DNA of 64,000 nucleotides, from NCBI GenBank assembly GCA_009829735.1, contig CM020619.1, positions 13,631,777 through 13,695,776 of the forward strand. Reading direction: 5' to 3'. Made by a program: the position numbers and the translations under genes. The stretch is from Pyropia yezoensis. Taxonomy: Eukaryota > Rhodophyta > Bangiophyceae > Bangiales > Bangiaceae. This document shows positions 54,095 through 64,000 of this stretch, in pieces (the stretch's first letter is position 1; every line of letters begins with the position of its first letter). Under the pieces are notes generated by a model. It was not told the DNA's origin and made no database searches. It was given only the letters and a program-made list of their open reading frames with translations.

Positions 54095-56039
54095 TAGAGG
54101 TTCCCGGTAGTCTCTTCTTATTTTCGCTTGTCTTTCCGTTCCCGCGCCCCCCCCCCTATGCCAGTCTGTGCAGGCACGCTCCCATTTTCATGCTCAGAAA
54201 ATCCAAAGGGGCTATCCATCGCAGCCCCCGGTCGGTCTCGGAAGCGCACTGGTAGCCACCCCCCACCCTACACCATGGCCGCAGGGCGCCACAGGTGTTG
54301 CGACCCCCCACTATTTCCGTCCCCGACACAGTTCGCCGCACGCGCACCCCCACCCCCCCCGCCCCCCTCCCTCCCCCCCCCCGACAGCTGCAATTGCCGC
54401 GAGATCCCGCCCCCCCTCCCCGGCCCCCCCCTTTTCAAATCCCAATATTCGCGCAGGCCATGTATTTTGATAGCCCCTTATGACTGTCGTGACATTCTCA
54501 ATGTCATGCGACTCGGGAGGCGGAAGGCCGTATTTCGACCAGCTGCAACGAGAGGAAACACACGAAGCGCAATACGGCTGCCATACCAGCGCTTCATGAC
54601 ATTCTCAAGAGCCGACTTCAGCAGCACAGTTCCGATACACACCAAGGAGTACTGTGGAAGAGCTTCAGCTCAGTACGATCATTCGCGACAGTTTCATGCC
54701 GCTTTTCTGCCCGGCCTAGCTATATGGAGTCTACCTTTGGGGCACCTCCAGCAGCTGGCTGCCAGCAGCAGATACTGTATGTGTGGCTTTTTTTTCGAGA
54801 CTTCTCATTATATGAGGCACTTGAAGTTTGTAGTTTGAGGGCCGTAGTCGATGCAGGTCGTCGAGTTCCCTCTTTTCGTTCCCTTCGTTTTCTCCATTCT
54901 CCGCTTGTCTCTGTGTTGCACGCCTCTTCTTCTCTCTGAGACATTGTCATGTATCTTCCAGCGAACGGTCGGAGGCTGTCATATTCTTTATGAACTAGGC
55001 AGGCCACCTTCCAGGAACTGTCTCGATTCGCACCTGTTTCGGTATTCCGAGGGAATGGGGAGGCGTTCCTGACGGCAAACAGTCCAACGAGCGCGAACGG
55101 ACAACAGTTGTGGGGGGCTACTTTGCCCATGGGGTACTATTGAAGACGCAATCTTCAGACGCCTGTATCTCTCTTCGACCGACCTCAAGGAGAATGAGAG
55201 TTCTATATCTAGTAAGCTGCCACAAATATCCTCTTCAGCCGAATAATAGCACTTCGGGCGTCCTCGCAACGAGATTGGGCGAGCTTGTTCAAGGAGGAGC
55301 TGGTACAAGCTGGCGATGACTAGCAAGTATGCAATCCGGCTTCCCATTAGAATTTTATAGCTTGAGCACCAGCAAGCAGCCATCTCCAGAGCCCTTGCAT
55401 GTCCTCAGCCGCTTCACAAGCGTCCTAAAGCTCTTTGGAGAACAATGCTAGGTCCTGTGGACCGGACCAGTTGCCTAGAGAACGCTCCGGCGTCAACGCA
55501 ACAGCAGCCGCCTCGACGCACTGGCACGACTACTGCCGCCGCTTCGTCCAATAGAAACATAGCTTTTTTATTTGGATTCACGGCGTATCGGGTGCAGGGC
55601 AGGTTCAACGCGGGCTTGGCTCCCGAGCCATCGCGTATAAGCGCAACGTTGACTGAAAGCGGGGGGTAAAAGTGGGTAGGAAAGGGCGGGGGAGTGGTGG
55701 GGGGGTAGGCAGCGACTCGGCGTGCCTGCCATTACCGCCCGCCGGGCCGTGCCCCGACGACGTGGTGTGGTATGATAGCGCTACTGCGGGCTCTGGGGAC
55801 AGACACTCTTCTGATTGGAACCCGAAGCCCCCGGAAGCACATCCTCCGTGCCAAGTTTTCTCCCCGTGACGCTTGTCTTCTTCTGTTGAGGCGCCGAAGT
55901 CTCCCTCGGTCCTCCCCCCTTTAAGCGCCCGAAGTGACCCTTCTAGCGCCTGCCCACCCCACTTTTCCTCCTGAAGCCAGTTCTCCCCGCACCAGTCGTT
56001 CCCGATCCCAACACTCTCCACTCCCCGCCGCCACGCACC
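54095..56039. other. Intergenic, mixed composition
   Basis: C-rich at 54340-54440, otherwise nearer 50% GC. A TACTGTA site lies at 54773-54779. Only short, unconvincing frames. Confidence 0.4.
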
Positions 56040-57367
56040 ATGGCTGGTGGGGAGAAAGTGCAAGGCCCACCAGGTCACGTGGGTGGCGCGCTTTCGTCTG
56101 CGGCCGCTTCTGTGGCGGGCGGCGCCACGGCTGTGTTCTCCGCGAACGACGATGGGCCCGTCACAGTTAGCCGCGAAGCGGTGGCAGCCGGCAGCGGCGT
56201 CAGAGGTGGCAGCGCCAGCGGCGACAGCCAAGCTGCTGCCACAGAGAAGAGCACCGCGCCTTGTTGAAGGGCGCACACCGGGGAAGGGCGGGCAAGTACT
56301 AAGTGCTCACCTTGCTATTTCCGGGAGGAACTGCCTGATTGGGCTTTCCATCCAAGTAGAGGGGTGCACGCCTCTCTCGCGTCTAACCGTGGTGCGAGCG
56401 ACCCAGGCTGGGTACGCGGCGGCGGAACACCGCTTACGCAACGCGGCTGACAGGTGGCCGGGGGAGGGGGCGGCGGTTATGGTGGCCGCCACCGCCTCGA
56501 GCAGCTGGAACGAGGGGACCGGTATGGGCGCGGTCAGCGGTTGGCAGGGACCAGCAGCTACGCGGCGAGTGGTTGCGAGGCCCAGGACCATACGGGGGCA
56601 CATCGGCAGCGGGCTCCCGCGAAGAGGAAAGAAGCTATTTACCCGTTGGAGACCACCACCCCGACACTGAAACTGCGAGGGCACTGAGCACGCACACGCC
56701 AAGCGGCGGTGCGGCGCATCTATTCAGGATTCAAAACAAGCCTGATAACGCGACTAGTGACACCACCGGTGGCGGGTTGGCGGACGATGTCGTCTCGACG
56801 GTCGCCGCTGAGCCCGATGCGGTCTCGCAGGATGCATCGGCGGCGGTGGCGGTGGGGCGCGCCAAGGCGTTCGAAATGGGAATAGAGCCGGAATTGGCGC
56901 CGGCTGCCACCACTTCGGACGTCATGTACAGCGTAGTGTCATTGGGTGGCGACGTGGCGGCATGCGAAGGCCAGTTCACCAGGACCGTCACCCCGGGCAC
57001 CAAAGCAACGAGGACTATGGCGGTGCCGACGGGGGAGGGGAGGTCGATCGAGGCGGCGGCGAGCGAGCAAAGCTCTGCAAAGCTTGCGATCGTAGAGTCG
57101 CTTAAGGCGAAGCTCGCCGCGCTCACAACACAGTGTCAATCGGTGGGTTGGGAATACGAGGCGCTGGGGGTGACCTACGCGGGCCCGGAGGCACAAGTTG
57201 CCAAAGACAATGGTGAGGCGGCGGAGCTGAAAGCCGCAAAGGTGGCCATCGCGGCGACGCGGGAGGACCTGGAAGCGGCTACCGCACGGGCAGACGCAGA
57301 CACCGCCAAGCTGGCCGCCCGCGACGCGGCCCGCAAGAAGGGGGAAGCGGACGTCGCGGCGGTATAG
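56040..57367 (+). CDS. Possible decayed gene, hypothetical, helical C-terminus
   Basis: A frame from the ATG at 56040 in a good context (CACCATGG) gives 75 residues (MAGGEKVQGPPGHVGGAL) and stops. From about 56700 a different frame runs to 57367 with ordered acidic sequence (GGGLADDVVSTVAAEPDAVSQ) and a charged helical end (ESLKAKLAALTTQCQ; EAAELKAAKVAIAATREDLEAATARADADTAKLAARDAARKK, probably coiled coil). No family recognised. The pieces may be exons or a broken gene. Confidence 0.3.
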
Positions 57368-59406
57368 GCCGGTGATGCTGCCAAACCCCACGCTCCTTCC
57401 CCTCTTAGGAGCCCTGCCACTTTCCGGCCCCAGCACCCCCCCCTCCCTCCCTTCTCAGGAGCTACGCCATTGGCTGGCCCTGGCACACCCCCTCCCTCCA
57501 TCCCCCATACGCCCCACCTGCACCCACATCCATAGGTACTACCGCGGTCTCCCCTCGAGCATCTTACCACTACATTCCGCGGGCACATCTTGGCTACTGC
57601 ATACCTCTCTACCCCTTGACCACCTCATCCAAACGCGCGCCGCTGCCGCTCACGTCTGAGCTCATCCAAAATTCGTAGTTCCTGCTACAGTGTTGTGGCT
57701 CCCTCCTTCACCACGGCCTACAACGCACCGTCCTCCAGTGCCCAAACCACGGATCATCCTTTCCGCATGGACGGCGAGAGCGATGAGCAGCTCCCGTCGC
57801 ACACACGGGGCGACGACTTTCAGGGCGCCGAGGCACACCCTGTGCATTACTTGTGAGGCATATGGACGTGGGCGATGAGCGACGTGACACATAAGCGCTT
57901 GACCTGGCTTAGGGGTTGGCGCATGTTTTGGAATCTCACATGGTAGTAGTGGCTTTTAAGTTACTGGCGACGAGCACCCAGCAAATACAGAGACAGCCCA
58001 CCTGTGGGACGAGGGGAGACAGGAGAGACACGGGACTCCCTACCGTCTGGCTGTGAAGCGCCGTCAAAACCGCGCACCACGACGGCAGTATCCACGCGCG
58101 CACAAGTCTGATTTTACAAGGGGGGAAGCAACGGGCACCCCCACGAGCACTTAAGTATCCCTCATACCCGCACCCAGCGACGCCCGACCCGCGGGCCACG
58201 TGCGGGCCAAACAAGTCACTCCGTTGCTGTCCTGACTGAAATCTCCCGATATTGCTCCCAGAGGTCATCCCAACGGGCGGGGCACACGCCCCGATTCGTG
58301 TTGGGTACGCACCGCAACGGCCATCAACGCCATCAATACAAATATGGGGTCAATTAATAAAAACCCTCACCAGTCGTGAAAATACAAATTTGATAGGAAT
58401 TCAAGGGATCCTTCTCGTAACCAAGAGCTGAGTACCCAACGCTTCGGAAATCGGTCACCGCATCTCGACCGGCCCCCCCGGGCCACCGTCCTCCAATCAG
58501 TGGGCTGCGCCTCGCACTTGTCCTCCCCGCGATGCGGAGCCAGAAGAGAGGCCCCCACCCCACTCCGGGCGAGGGGCCAACAGCTTCTTCTCGAGCAAGG
58601 CGCCAAGAAAGGGCCGTCAATGGCATCGGTAGAAGGCAGTCCAGTAGGGGTTCCTAAAACGCTTACAATGGTAGCTTCTCATAGACGCGGGTTCAACTCC
58701 CGCGGCATGTGTTGTCGTGGTGCACGAGGTCCTGCAAGATGGCGCTGGGTTTCGTGAGGTAGATGGTCACTGAGAGAGCATTTCAAAACTTTAAAGCATT
58801 CCAAGTCGTCCCATGGGTGACTAGACTACGCTGACCCCGATTCTGGCGTCAAAAGAGCTTTTGATGACGCGTTCATGAAGCATAGTCCTCTCAAAAAGTG
58901 GATCAATTGAGGGGATTCCCACTAATTGAGGAGCAAGGTAGCATAAACGGGAACTAGGGCTGCAAGCTCGGTTCCGATCGACACCAAGAGGATCGGATCT
59001 CTTGTGTGCAAGGAACTGTATTGGTCAGTGTGCAATAGAAAGAATTTGGCAATGGCATGGCGTGTAGATCATGGATGCGCGGCCTGTGAGACGCGTTGGA
59101 GTTCGGTTCCGTTGGGGTATCGTTCCGTTGCCAGGCTGTCGTCACTATTCTTGCGAAGAGGCCAGGAGCCAGTCACATCGGGCGGGCGCCCACTGGGGTG
59201 GCGCTTAGAAGATGGCGAGCGCGCTGGGGCGGTGCGACCCCAGGTCGCGCCCTCATCCCTGTCATGCCGGCCAGCGGCCGACTTCAGGTGCTGTCCGAAC
59301 GCCTCCCCAGCGGTGACGGCGGCCGCTATCCCTCGCGCTGCCCCTGTTGTTCACCGGCACGTTGCCCACTCCTGCACCTTCTTACGTCGGCGTCGTGACC
59401 ATTGTG
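57368..59406. other. Intergenic / decayed
   Basis: It includes the segment 58112-58222, related to 61938-62055 (shared AAGCAACGGGCAC and GTGCGGGCCAA), and a tRNA-like T-arm at about 58689-58706 without a matching acceptor stem. No supported gene. Confidence 0.4.
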
Positions 59407-60612
59407 ATGGATTCAACTGCCGCCGATGCGGTGACGCCTGCAGTGGCACCTACGGTCGAGGCCCCACAGCGATTGGAGACAGCAGAGCCCGAGCGGTAGC
59501 TCTTGTTTCCGAGCGAGGAGTCTGGCCTGTACCGGGTATGTGAATGTGGATCGTTTGGTTGATCATCGGGCAGGTGTGGCCGCCAGCTGTACCTCTCTTT
59601 TGTTTACGTACATCTTCTTGCTTTTCTGGCGCGCCGCCATCGTGGTCGTACGTTTCTTTTTGTTCTGGTTGGTTTCGTCAGAATCTCCGCAGGTCAGCTA
59701 CAAAAAGACACTCGGACGGATGCTCCTGCACGGAGAAAAGACGGACAGGTACATATGCTCCAGCGAGGACGGCGTTGCCCACGACCTTGATCTGAAGGCT
59801 GATGCCGCAGAAAACTGGTTGAAGGACAGCGCCTACACGCGGGGTGCGCCCAAGGGTGCGAGGTCTACGATGGCGAATATTTTTTGACGCCGGCAGCGCT
59901 ACTCCGTGTAGAAGCGGACGTGGACTCCCCCGCTGGTGTGCTCGTTGGTTCCAGCTGCCGTGGCCAATCTGGCACACACAACGGTCGACTTCGACAACCC
60001 GACGTGGATTGCAGCAATGCAGATGTGCGAGGATAACGACGATCCTGAGCGACTAGAACACAAGACATCACTGATACGTTAAAACACACTGACCCCAGCC
60101 TTTTTTGTCGCTTTCTTCTCTTTTTTCTTCGAGGCGCACAAGCTGCATCCGACGGTTGGAATGCCAGGGGCGTTTGCATTTCTGACCTTTGGCGCCATAT
60201 GTGTCTTGCTTTTTTTCTTGTTTTGGCTGCAACTGCGGCAGAACTTCTTTGCGGAGGTGCAAAAGATGGACAGCGGCTGCTAGTACATGTGGGAGGACGA
60301 CTGCCCTTCCGGCGGCCGTGCCGTAATTGTCCCTTCCACGGGTGCTCGGCGGGCCTTCGTTGGCTGCTCTAACTGGCGTCCAGGAGACCCTCCCACCCAG
60401 AAGAATCGGCACATGGCCATGACCATATATCCGGGACTGGTCGCAGACCGGGTGCAGTCCTGAATGCAGCACGGCATCGATAAGCTCGAGTCATCTGACA
60501 ACAGCAGCTACATCGCGGGCACGTGCCATCAGGAAGAGCCGTGTCGGCGGTATTGGGGTAAGTTGCCACCCCTGAAGTGGTCTGGGGGCGGCACGTGTCC
60601 CGTTCGTGTGTA
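59407..60612 (+). pseudogene. Decayed spliced gene of unknown function
   Basis: Ordered coding stretches alternate with pyrimidine-rich, intron-like ones. Exon-like 1 starts at the ATG at 59407 (MDSTAADAVTPAVAPTVEAP) and ends before a consensus donor GTATGT at 59536. An acceptor (pyrimidine tract then CAG) ends at 59691, followed by SYKKTLGRMLLHGEKTDRYICSSEDG. A later piece is HTTVDFDNPTWIAAMQMCEDND (about 59960-60050). After a second pyrimidine-rich stretch and a CAG ending at 60241 comes NFFAEVQKMDSG, then DDCPSGGRAVIVPSTGARRAFVGCSNW and IAGTCHQEEPCRRYWGKLPPL. In-frame stops interrupt several pieces (for example at 59497, 60280 and 60461). The Cys-rich G-x-FVGCSNW motif resembles topoisomerase-type zinc ribbons, but I cannot name the family. 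Confidence 0.4.
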
Positions 60613-62239
60613 GCTTTTAATACAAGCTGCGGCAGCCCCCGACAGCACACTGCGCGTGGTCATCCTGCTTCGTGGTACGCACTCCCACGTGTTTCCCGTC
60701 TGCAAGTAATCCGGTGAACTAGTGCGCAACGTGGTTCAAGGTAGTCCATATCTGTTCATTTGGGCCTTGCAGGTATGCTTGACGTGTCTCTCTTTTCTTT
60801 TCTTTTTCGTACGCCGGGAAAGAGTCAGTGAATGTGACGCAGGCGTGCAGTCTCACTGACACTGACACGCCTGCGGCTGTATGCTACTATTTCCCTTCAC
60901 AGGAATCACCCAGTGACGCGAGCGGCGGTTCACAGGCCGGGAGCCCACTTGTACGTAAGCTTCGGCATTCGGCGCATTCAGCAGCCCATATTTTTGAGCA
61001 AGATTTCGCAGGCGTCGCGGACCTCTGCCGCTGTGCCGGCTACCACCACGACTACGTACGTGGAATCATCCTGAAGCACGGTCGTGGTGCGACAACATGA
61101 CGAGCAAGCAGGGATGTCAGGGACGGTGCGATTCTTTGAAGCCGACTGAACTTTTGGGGTCGTTACCCCTGGTTCGGCCGAAGACGGCGTCGAGGCCGAT
61201 GCCCTCCGTGAGGCGCGCAAGCAGACTTTCGTTTGGGATCACTCTTCCATCATGTACGTTTTCTTGTGCGTGGGGACGGGCTCATTCGCGCCGGTGGCCT
61301 TCGGCAGGCGCTGTCTAGTTTGGCTATGACGAGCTTGTAGGATTGGCAGTTTTGGCACATGCAGGAATTGACCGTAACTGCGTGCAACTTCTTCCCATAG
61401 ATCCTTTGTGCCGTCGCAGAACCGAGCTGGACTCTTCTCCGAGCGATGGTGGTTGGAAATACCGCATCCATGTGCGAGGATATTCTCGAGCTCTACCTCT
61501 TTTCGGCAGTCGACCACGAGCTTGCGGACCATGGTGGCCGGGTGGCCATTCGGGCGGAAGGGGAGACAAGCAGCAGAGAGACCCCGTTCGTGTCCGGGAC
61601 GATGGACTTTGAGACGGCCAAGCACTTGGGCTTCCACAGGGCCTCAGCCGCGTCCTTTGTAGGGCGCCGGCGGACTACGCAGGGCGGGTTGTCGGATGCG
61701 TCGTCCACTTAAAGCGCTCTCTTCTGGGCCCATGTGGAAATACCCTGAACAAGCCGTTCCTAAAGGCCATGGTGTGGTGGTCATCGGGGCGTAAGCCCAC
61801 ACCAACGGGGTACCTTATCCTCCTGAAGGAGACGGTGGGGAACCCGGGGTGTAAACCCTGGAGTCAGAACCGCCGGAACGTAGAGCTCTACGCGAAGGTG
61901 GAAGCGTCCGGGACGGGGAACACGAGCGTAACGCAAGGTTTATTTTTTGTGAGGGGGAAGCAACGGGCACAGCCCCACGCGCAGATATCCCTCTTTGGCC
62001 CGCCGGGCCAGGGTCCGCTGTGGGACCCCGGAGTGCGGGCCAACACTCCCTACACTAAACACCCAATCAAAACACTCAGAACCCTCCAACACATCTCTCC
62101 ACGCAAAACACGCTCAGTGGAGGAATCTCACTAAATCTCGGCCAGATTGGGGCGGAAGTAGCCCGCCCTAGGTAACTTCCCTTCACTGGCCAGAAGGCCA
62201 ATTCCAATCGGGCGGGCGTAATCGCTCTACCCGATATTA
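60613..62239. other. Decayed stretch, possible further exons
   Basis: A further donor-like CAG|GTATGC (about 60770) and acceptor-like ...GACGCAG (about 60840) suggest the spliced gene once continued. A frame at 61446-61712 (SMCEDILELYLFSAVDHELADHGG) is protein-like but unrecognised. The sequence 61938-62055 is related to 58112-58222. Confidence 0.3.
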
Positions 62240-63990
62240 TCTTATCTCCCCCCCATTCATGGGGGGATCCAGCGAGGATGACGTGGCGTGCCCCTCCCGA
62301 GGGAGGAGCGACCCCCTCCTGCCCCCGATTGGTCAGGGGCAGAAGTCGCCACGATCCGTCTCCCCCTGAAGGAGGATGCCCCTAGTCTGAGGGGTGCGGT
62401 AAGCCCCCACACTCCCCACGCCTTAAGGCCACGCGTCCCGAGTGGTATATGCCGACACTGACGAGAAGGGGTCGTGTGACGCACCCCTGAAAGAGGGTGC
62501 GGCTTTGGGACGGCCATCGCACCCCCTCCCCGCCCTGGGCAACCCCCTTCAGGGGGGTGTCCTCAGACGGAGCGCACGGGGGGTGCACACACGCACCCCC
62601 TGCTTGCCGCTCTTCACCCGGGGTGGCCAACCCACGTGCCCCCATCCAGGGGCACCGGGCCTGCGCCGAACGGGTGCGACCCGGGTTTTCCCGGGCGTCT
62701 TCGCTCTTCGCACCCTCATACGAGGGTGCAACCGCGGGGCCTGTAGGGGAGAGAGAGTGTCACCCCTCCCCTTCTTGTCGACCTCGTCCTTGGTGGCACC
62801 ATACGGTGGAGCCACCGGCCTCCTTGTGGGATCCCACCGTTTTTCGGCGGGGCACCTTGGCCCTTCGCGGTACTCGCCCCTCCCCCTCCCCCTTTTAAGG
62901 GGGGTCTCCGCTCGGAGTGTGCCGCATCTTGGCGGCCACCATCGGCTCCTTTGTGCGCCGCCGCTGCGGGCGCCCAGCTCTTCCTCGGCGCGCCGCCGCT
63001 TCGGGCGCCCACCTCTTCCTTGGCGCGCCGCCGCTGCGGGCGCGCACCTCCTCCTCGGCGCGCCGCCGCTGCGGGTGGGCACCGTTGCTGTGGTCCGGCC
63101 GCTGTGGGCCGGCGTTGTCGTGGCCGCGCTGCCGCTGCGGGCGCGCGGCTTTGCTGTTGTCCGGCCGCTGTGGGCCGGCCTTGTCGTCCTTCTTGCGCCG
63201 CCGCTGTGGGCGGTCGCCGTTGTCTTTGTCCGGCCGCTGCGGGTTGGCGCTGTTGTCGTGGCTGCGCCGCCGCTGTCGGCGGACCTCTTACCCCCCGTCG
63301 CGCCGCCACCAAGGGCGGGCGCTCCTGTTGTCGTCGCGCCCCCTCTGTGGGCGGGCAACTTCTGGCCGGACGCGTGGGCGCTGTGGGCCGGCGCCTGTTT
63401 CCTCGTTGCAGGGCCGCCCTTCTGGGCGGCCGCTATGTCGTCTCCGGGAGACCACCCCCCTATGGGGGTGGATGACATACCGGAGGGTGACCGTGGGTTA
63501 ACCCCAGATGGGGTCGACACCCACCGGGGCGTACCCCTCACCGCTATCGATGAGGATCGGTACGACTCGACCAAGGGCAAGGGCGAGCGGTCGTTCTTGC
63601 CACCGTCAAGGGCGGCAACTGTGGGAGGGTCTTATGACCCTCTCATGTCACTCTGCTTGCACGCCCTGTGCCTGTGCACCCCCTTGGGGGTGACGACGGC
63701 CACGTGCCAACCCACGCACACGTGTAAACGTACGCGTCTACCACCCCCTTCTGGTGGGTGAGTTGGCCAAGTGGTACCACGGTACCAGTGTAAACGGCCG
63801 TCGGGGCGTACGTCATCGACGCCGTTAGCAAGGCGACCCCATATGGGGTCGACGCAAAAGGTTTCTGCGACGACGACGGCGTCCGCCATCGTCGTCAGCC
63901 TTGCGCTTCCTCACGGAGGTGATAGCCTCGCGGGGAAGGTCGACGACCGATGCCGTTGACCGGAACCCACGACCTTACGGTCGTGAATCA
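62240..63990. repeat. Tract of about 25 short GC-rich hairpins
   Basis: Perfect or near-perfect inverted repeats with 6-9-bp stems and 0-6-base loops occur every 50-80 bases. Examples: GCACCCTCATACGAGGGTGC (62710-62729), CCCGGGTTTTCCCGGG (62680-62695), ACCCCCTTCAGGGGGGT (62542-62558), CCACCCCCCTATGGGGGTGG (63452-63471), GAGGGTCTTATGACCCTC (63625-63642), CACCCCCTTGGGGGTG (63677-63692), CGACCCCATATGGGGTCG (63834-63851, perfect palindrome) and CACGACCTTACGGTCGTG (63968-63985). Stems differ in sequence, so this is not one dispersed repeat. Open frames on both strands here are compositional. Confidence 0.8.
62954..63432. repeat. Minisatellite whose units are hairpins
   Basis: About 14 units of 31-39 bp share a core of the type CCGCCGCTGTGGGCGG. 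The arms change together: CCGGCC/GGCCGG (63095-63112 and 63161-63178), CCGCC/GGCGG (63198-63213), CCGCCG/CGGCGG (63267-63282) and CCGCCC/GGGCGG (63414-63429). The joining sequence is GT-rich and more variable. Confidence 0.8.
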
Positions 63991-64000
63991 AACATTTTCC

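Noticed and set aside
58655-58715. tRNA-like T-arm (GCGGGTTCAACTCCCGC)
   Set aside because: The T-arm is good, but the D-arm to T-arm distance is too short for an anticodon arm and no 5' strand pairs with the expected acceptor stem. At most a tRNA-derived remnant.
62954-63432. CRISPR-like array
   Set aside because: Units are contiguous without unique spacers and the setting is eukaryotic.
62442-63761. 439-codon plus-strand open frame
   Set aside because: It is made of the hairpin minisatellite and hairpin tract; opposite-strand frames are equally open and no domain is visible.

Overview
The window looks like nuclear DNA from a very GC-rich eukaryotic alga. The likeliest source is a red alga of the Porphyra/Pyropia (Bangiales) kind. 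The reasons are: long, essentially intronless genes with extreme G/C at third codon positions and runs of Ala, Gly and Pro; a plastid-type leucine-biosynthesis enzyme; and a secreted protein ending in fungal-type cellulose-binding modules (CBM1), a fold known from Porphyra polysaccharide-binding protein. The species is an inference. Because GC is so high, long open frames occur by chance on both strands, so only frames with family motifs or good protein-like character were kept.

Layout. 1-2305: the 3' end of an LTR retroelement, then an N-terminal DNA-transposase fragment. 2736-6292: phosphopantetheine adenylyltransferase (+), convergent with a low-complexity protein (-). 7166-9475: a decayed pogo-type transposon. 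9850-10314: a MITE-like inverted-repeat element. 10838-19241: a giant XMAP215/MOR1-type microtubule polymerase with five TOG domains (-). 21950-23754: an Ala-rich protein with a possible SMP lipid-binding region (-). 25029-26783: a coiled-coil membrane protein (-), divergent from a WDR54-like WD protein at 28121-30795 (+). 31761-33089: 3-isopropylmalate dehydrogenase (+). 33840-35284: minisatellite and G/C homopolymer tracts. 35705-36914: an archaeal-type phosphoglycerate mutase, N-terminal part only (-). About 37057-38100: fragments of a membrane protein (-). 38589-40928: a secreted kelch plus CBM1 protein (-).

From about 43 kb on, the sequence is mostly mobile or decayed. It holds a structurally complete but non-autonomous LTR element (46209-49910, 5-bp target duplication ACGGC) whose long open frames lie antisense to its LTRs and which has landed inside another open frame. 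It also holds a decayed Tc1/mariner-like transposase (52632-54094), a decayed spliced gene of unknown function (from 59407), and a final 1.8 kb packed with short GC-rich hairpins, including a minisatellite in which each unit is itself a hairpin with matching changes in both arms.

The host genes do not form a pathway or operon; they are unrelated housekeeping, cytoskeletal and cell-surface functions. A recurring feature is that the conserved genes change reading frame near long G or C runs, which suggests base-count errors at homopolymers, or slippage, rather than dead genes.
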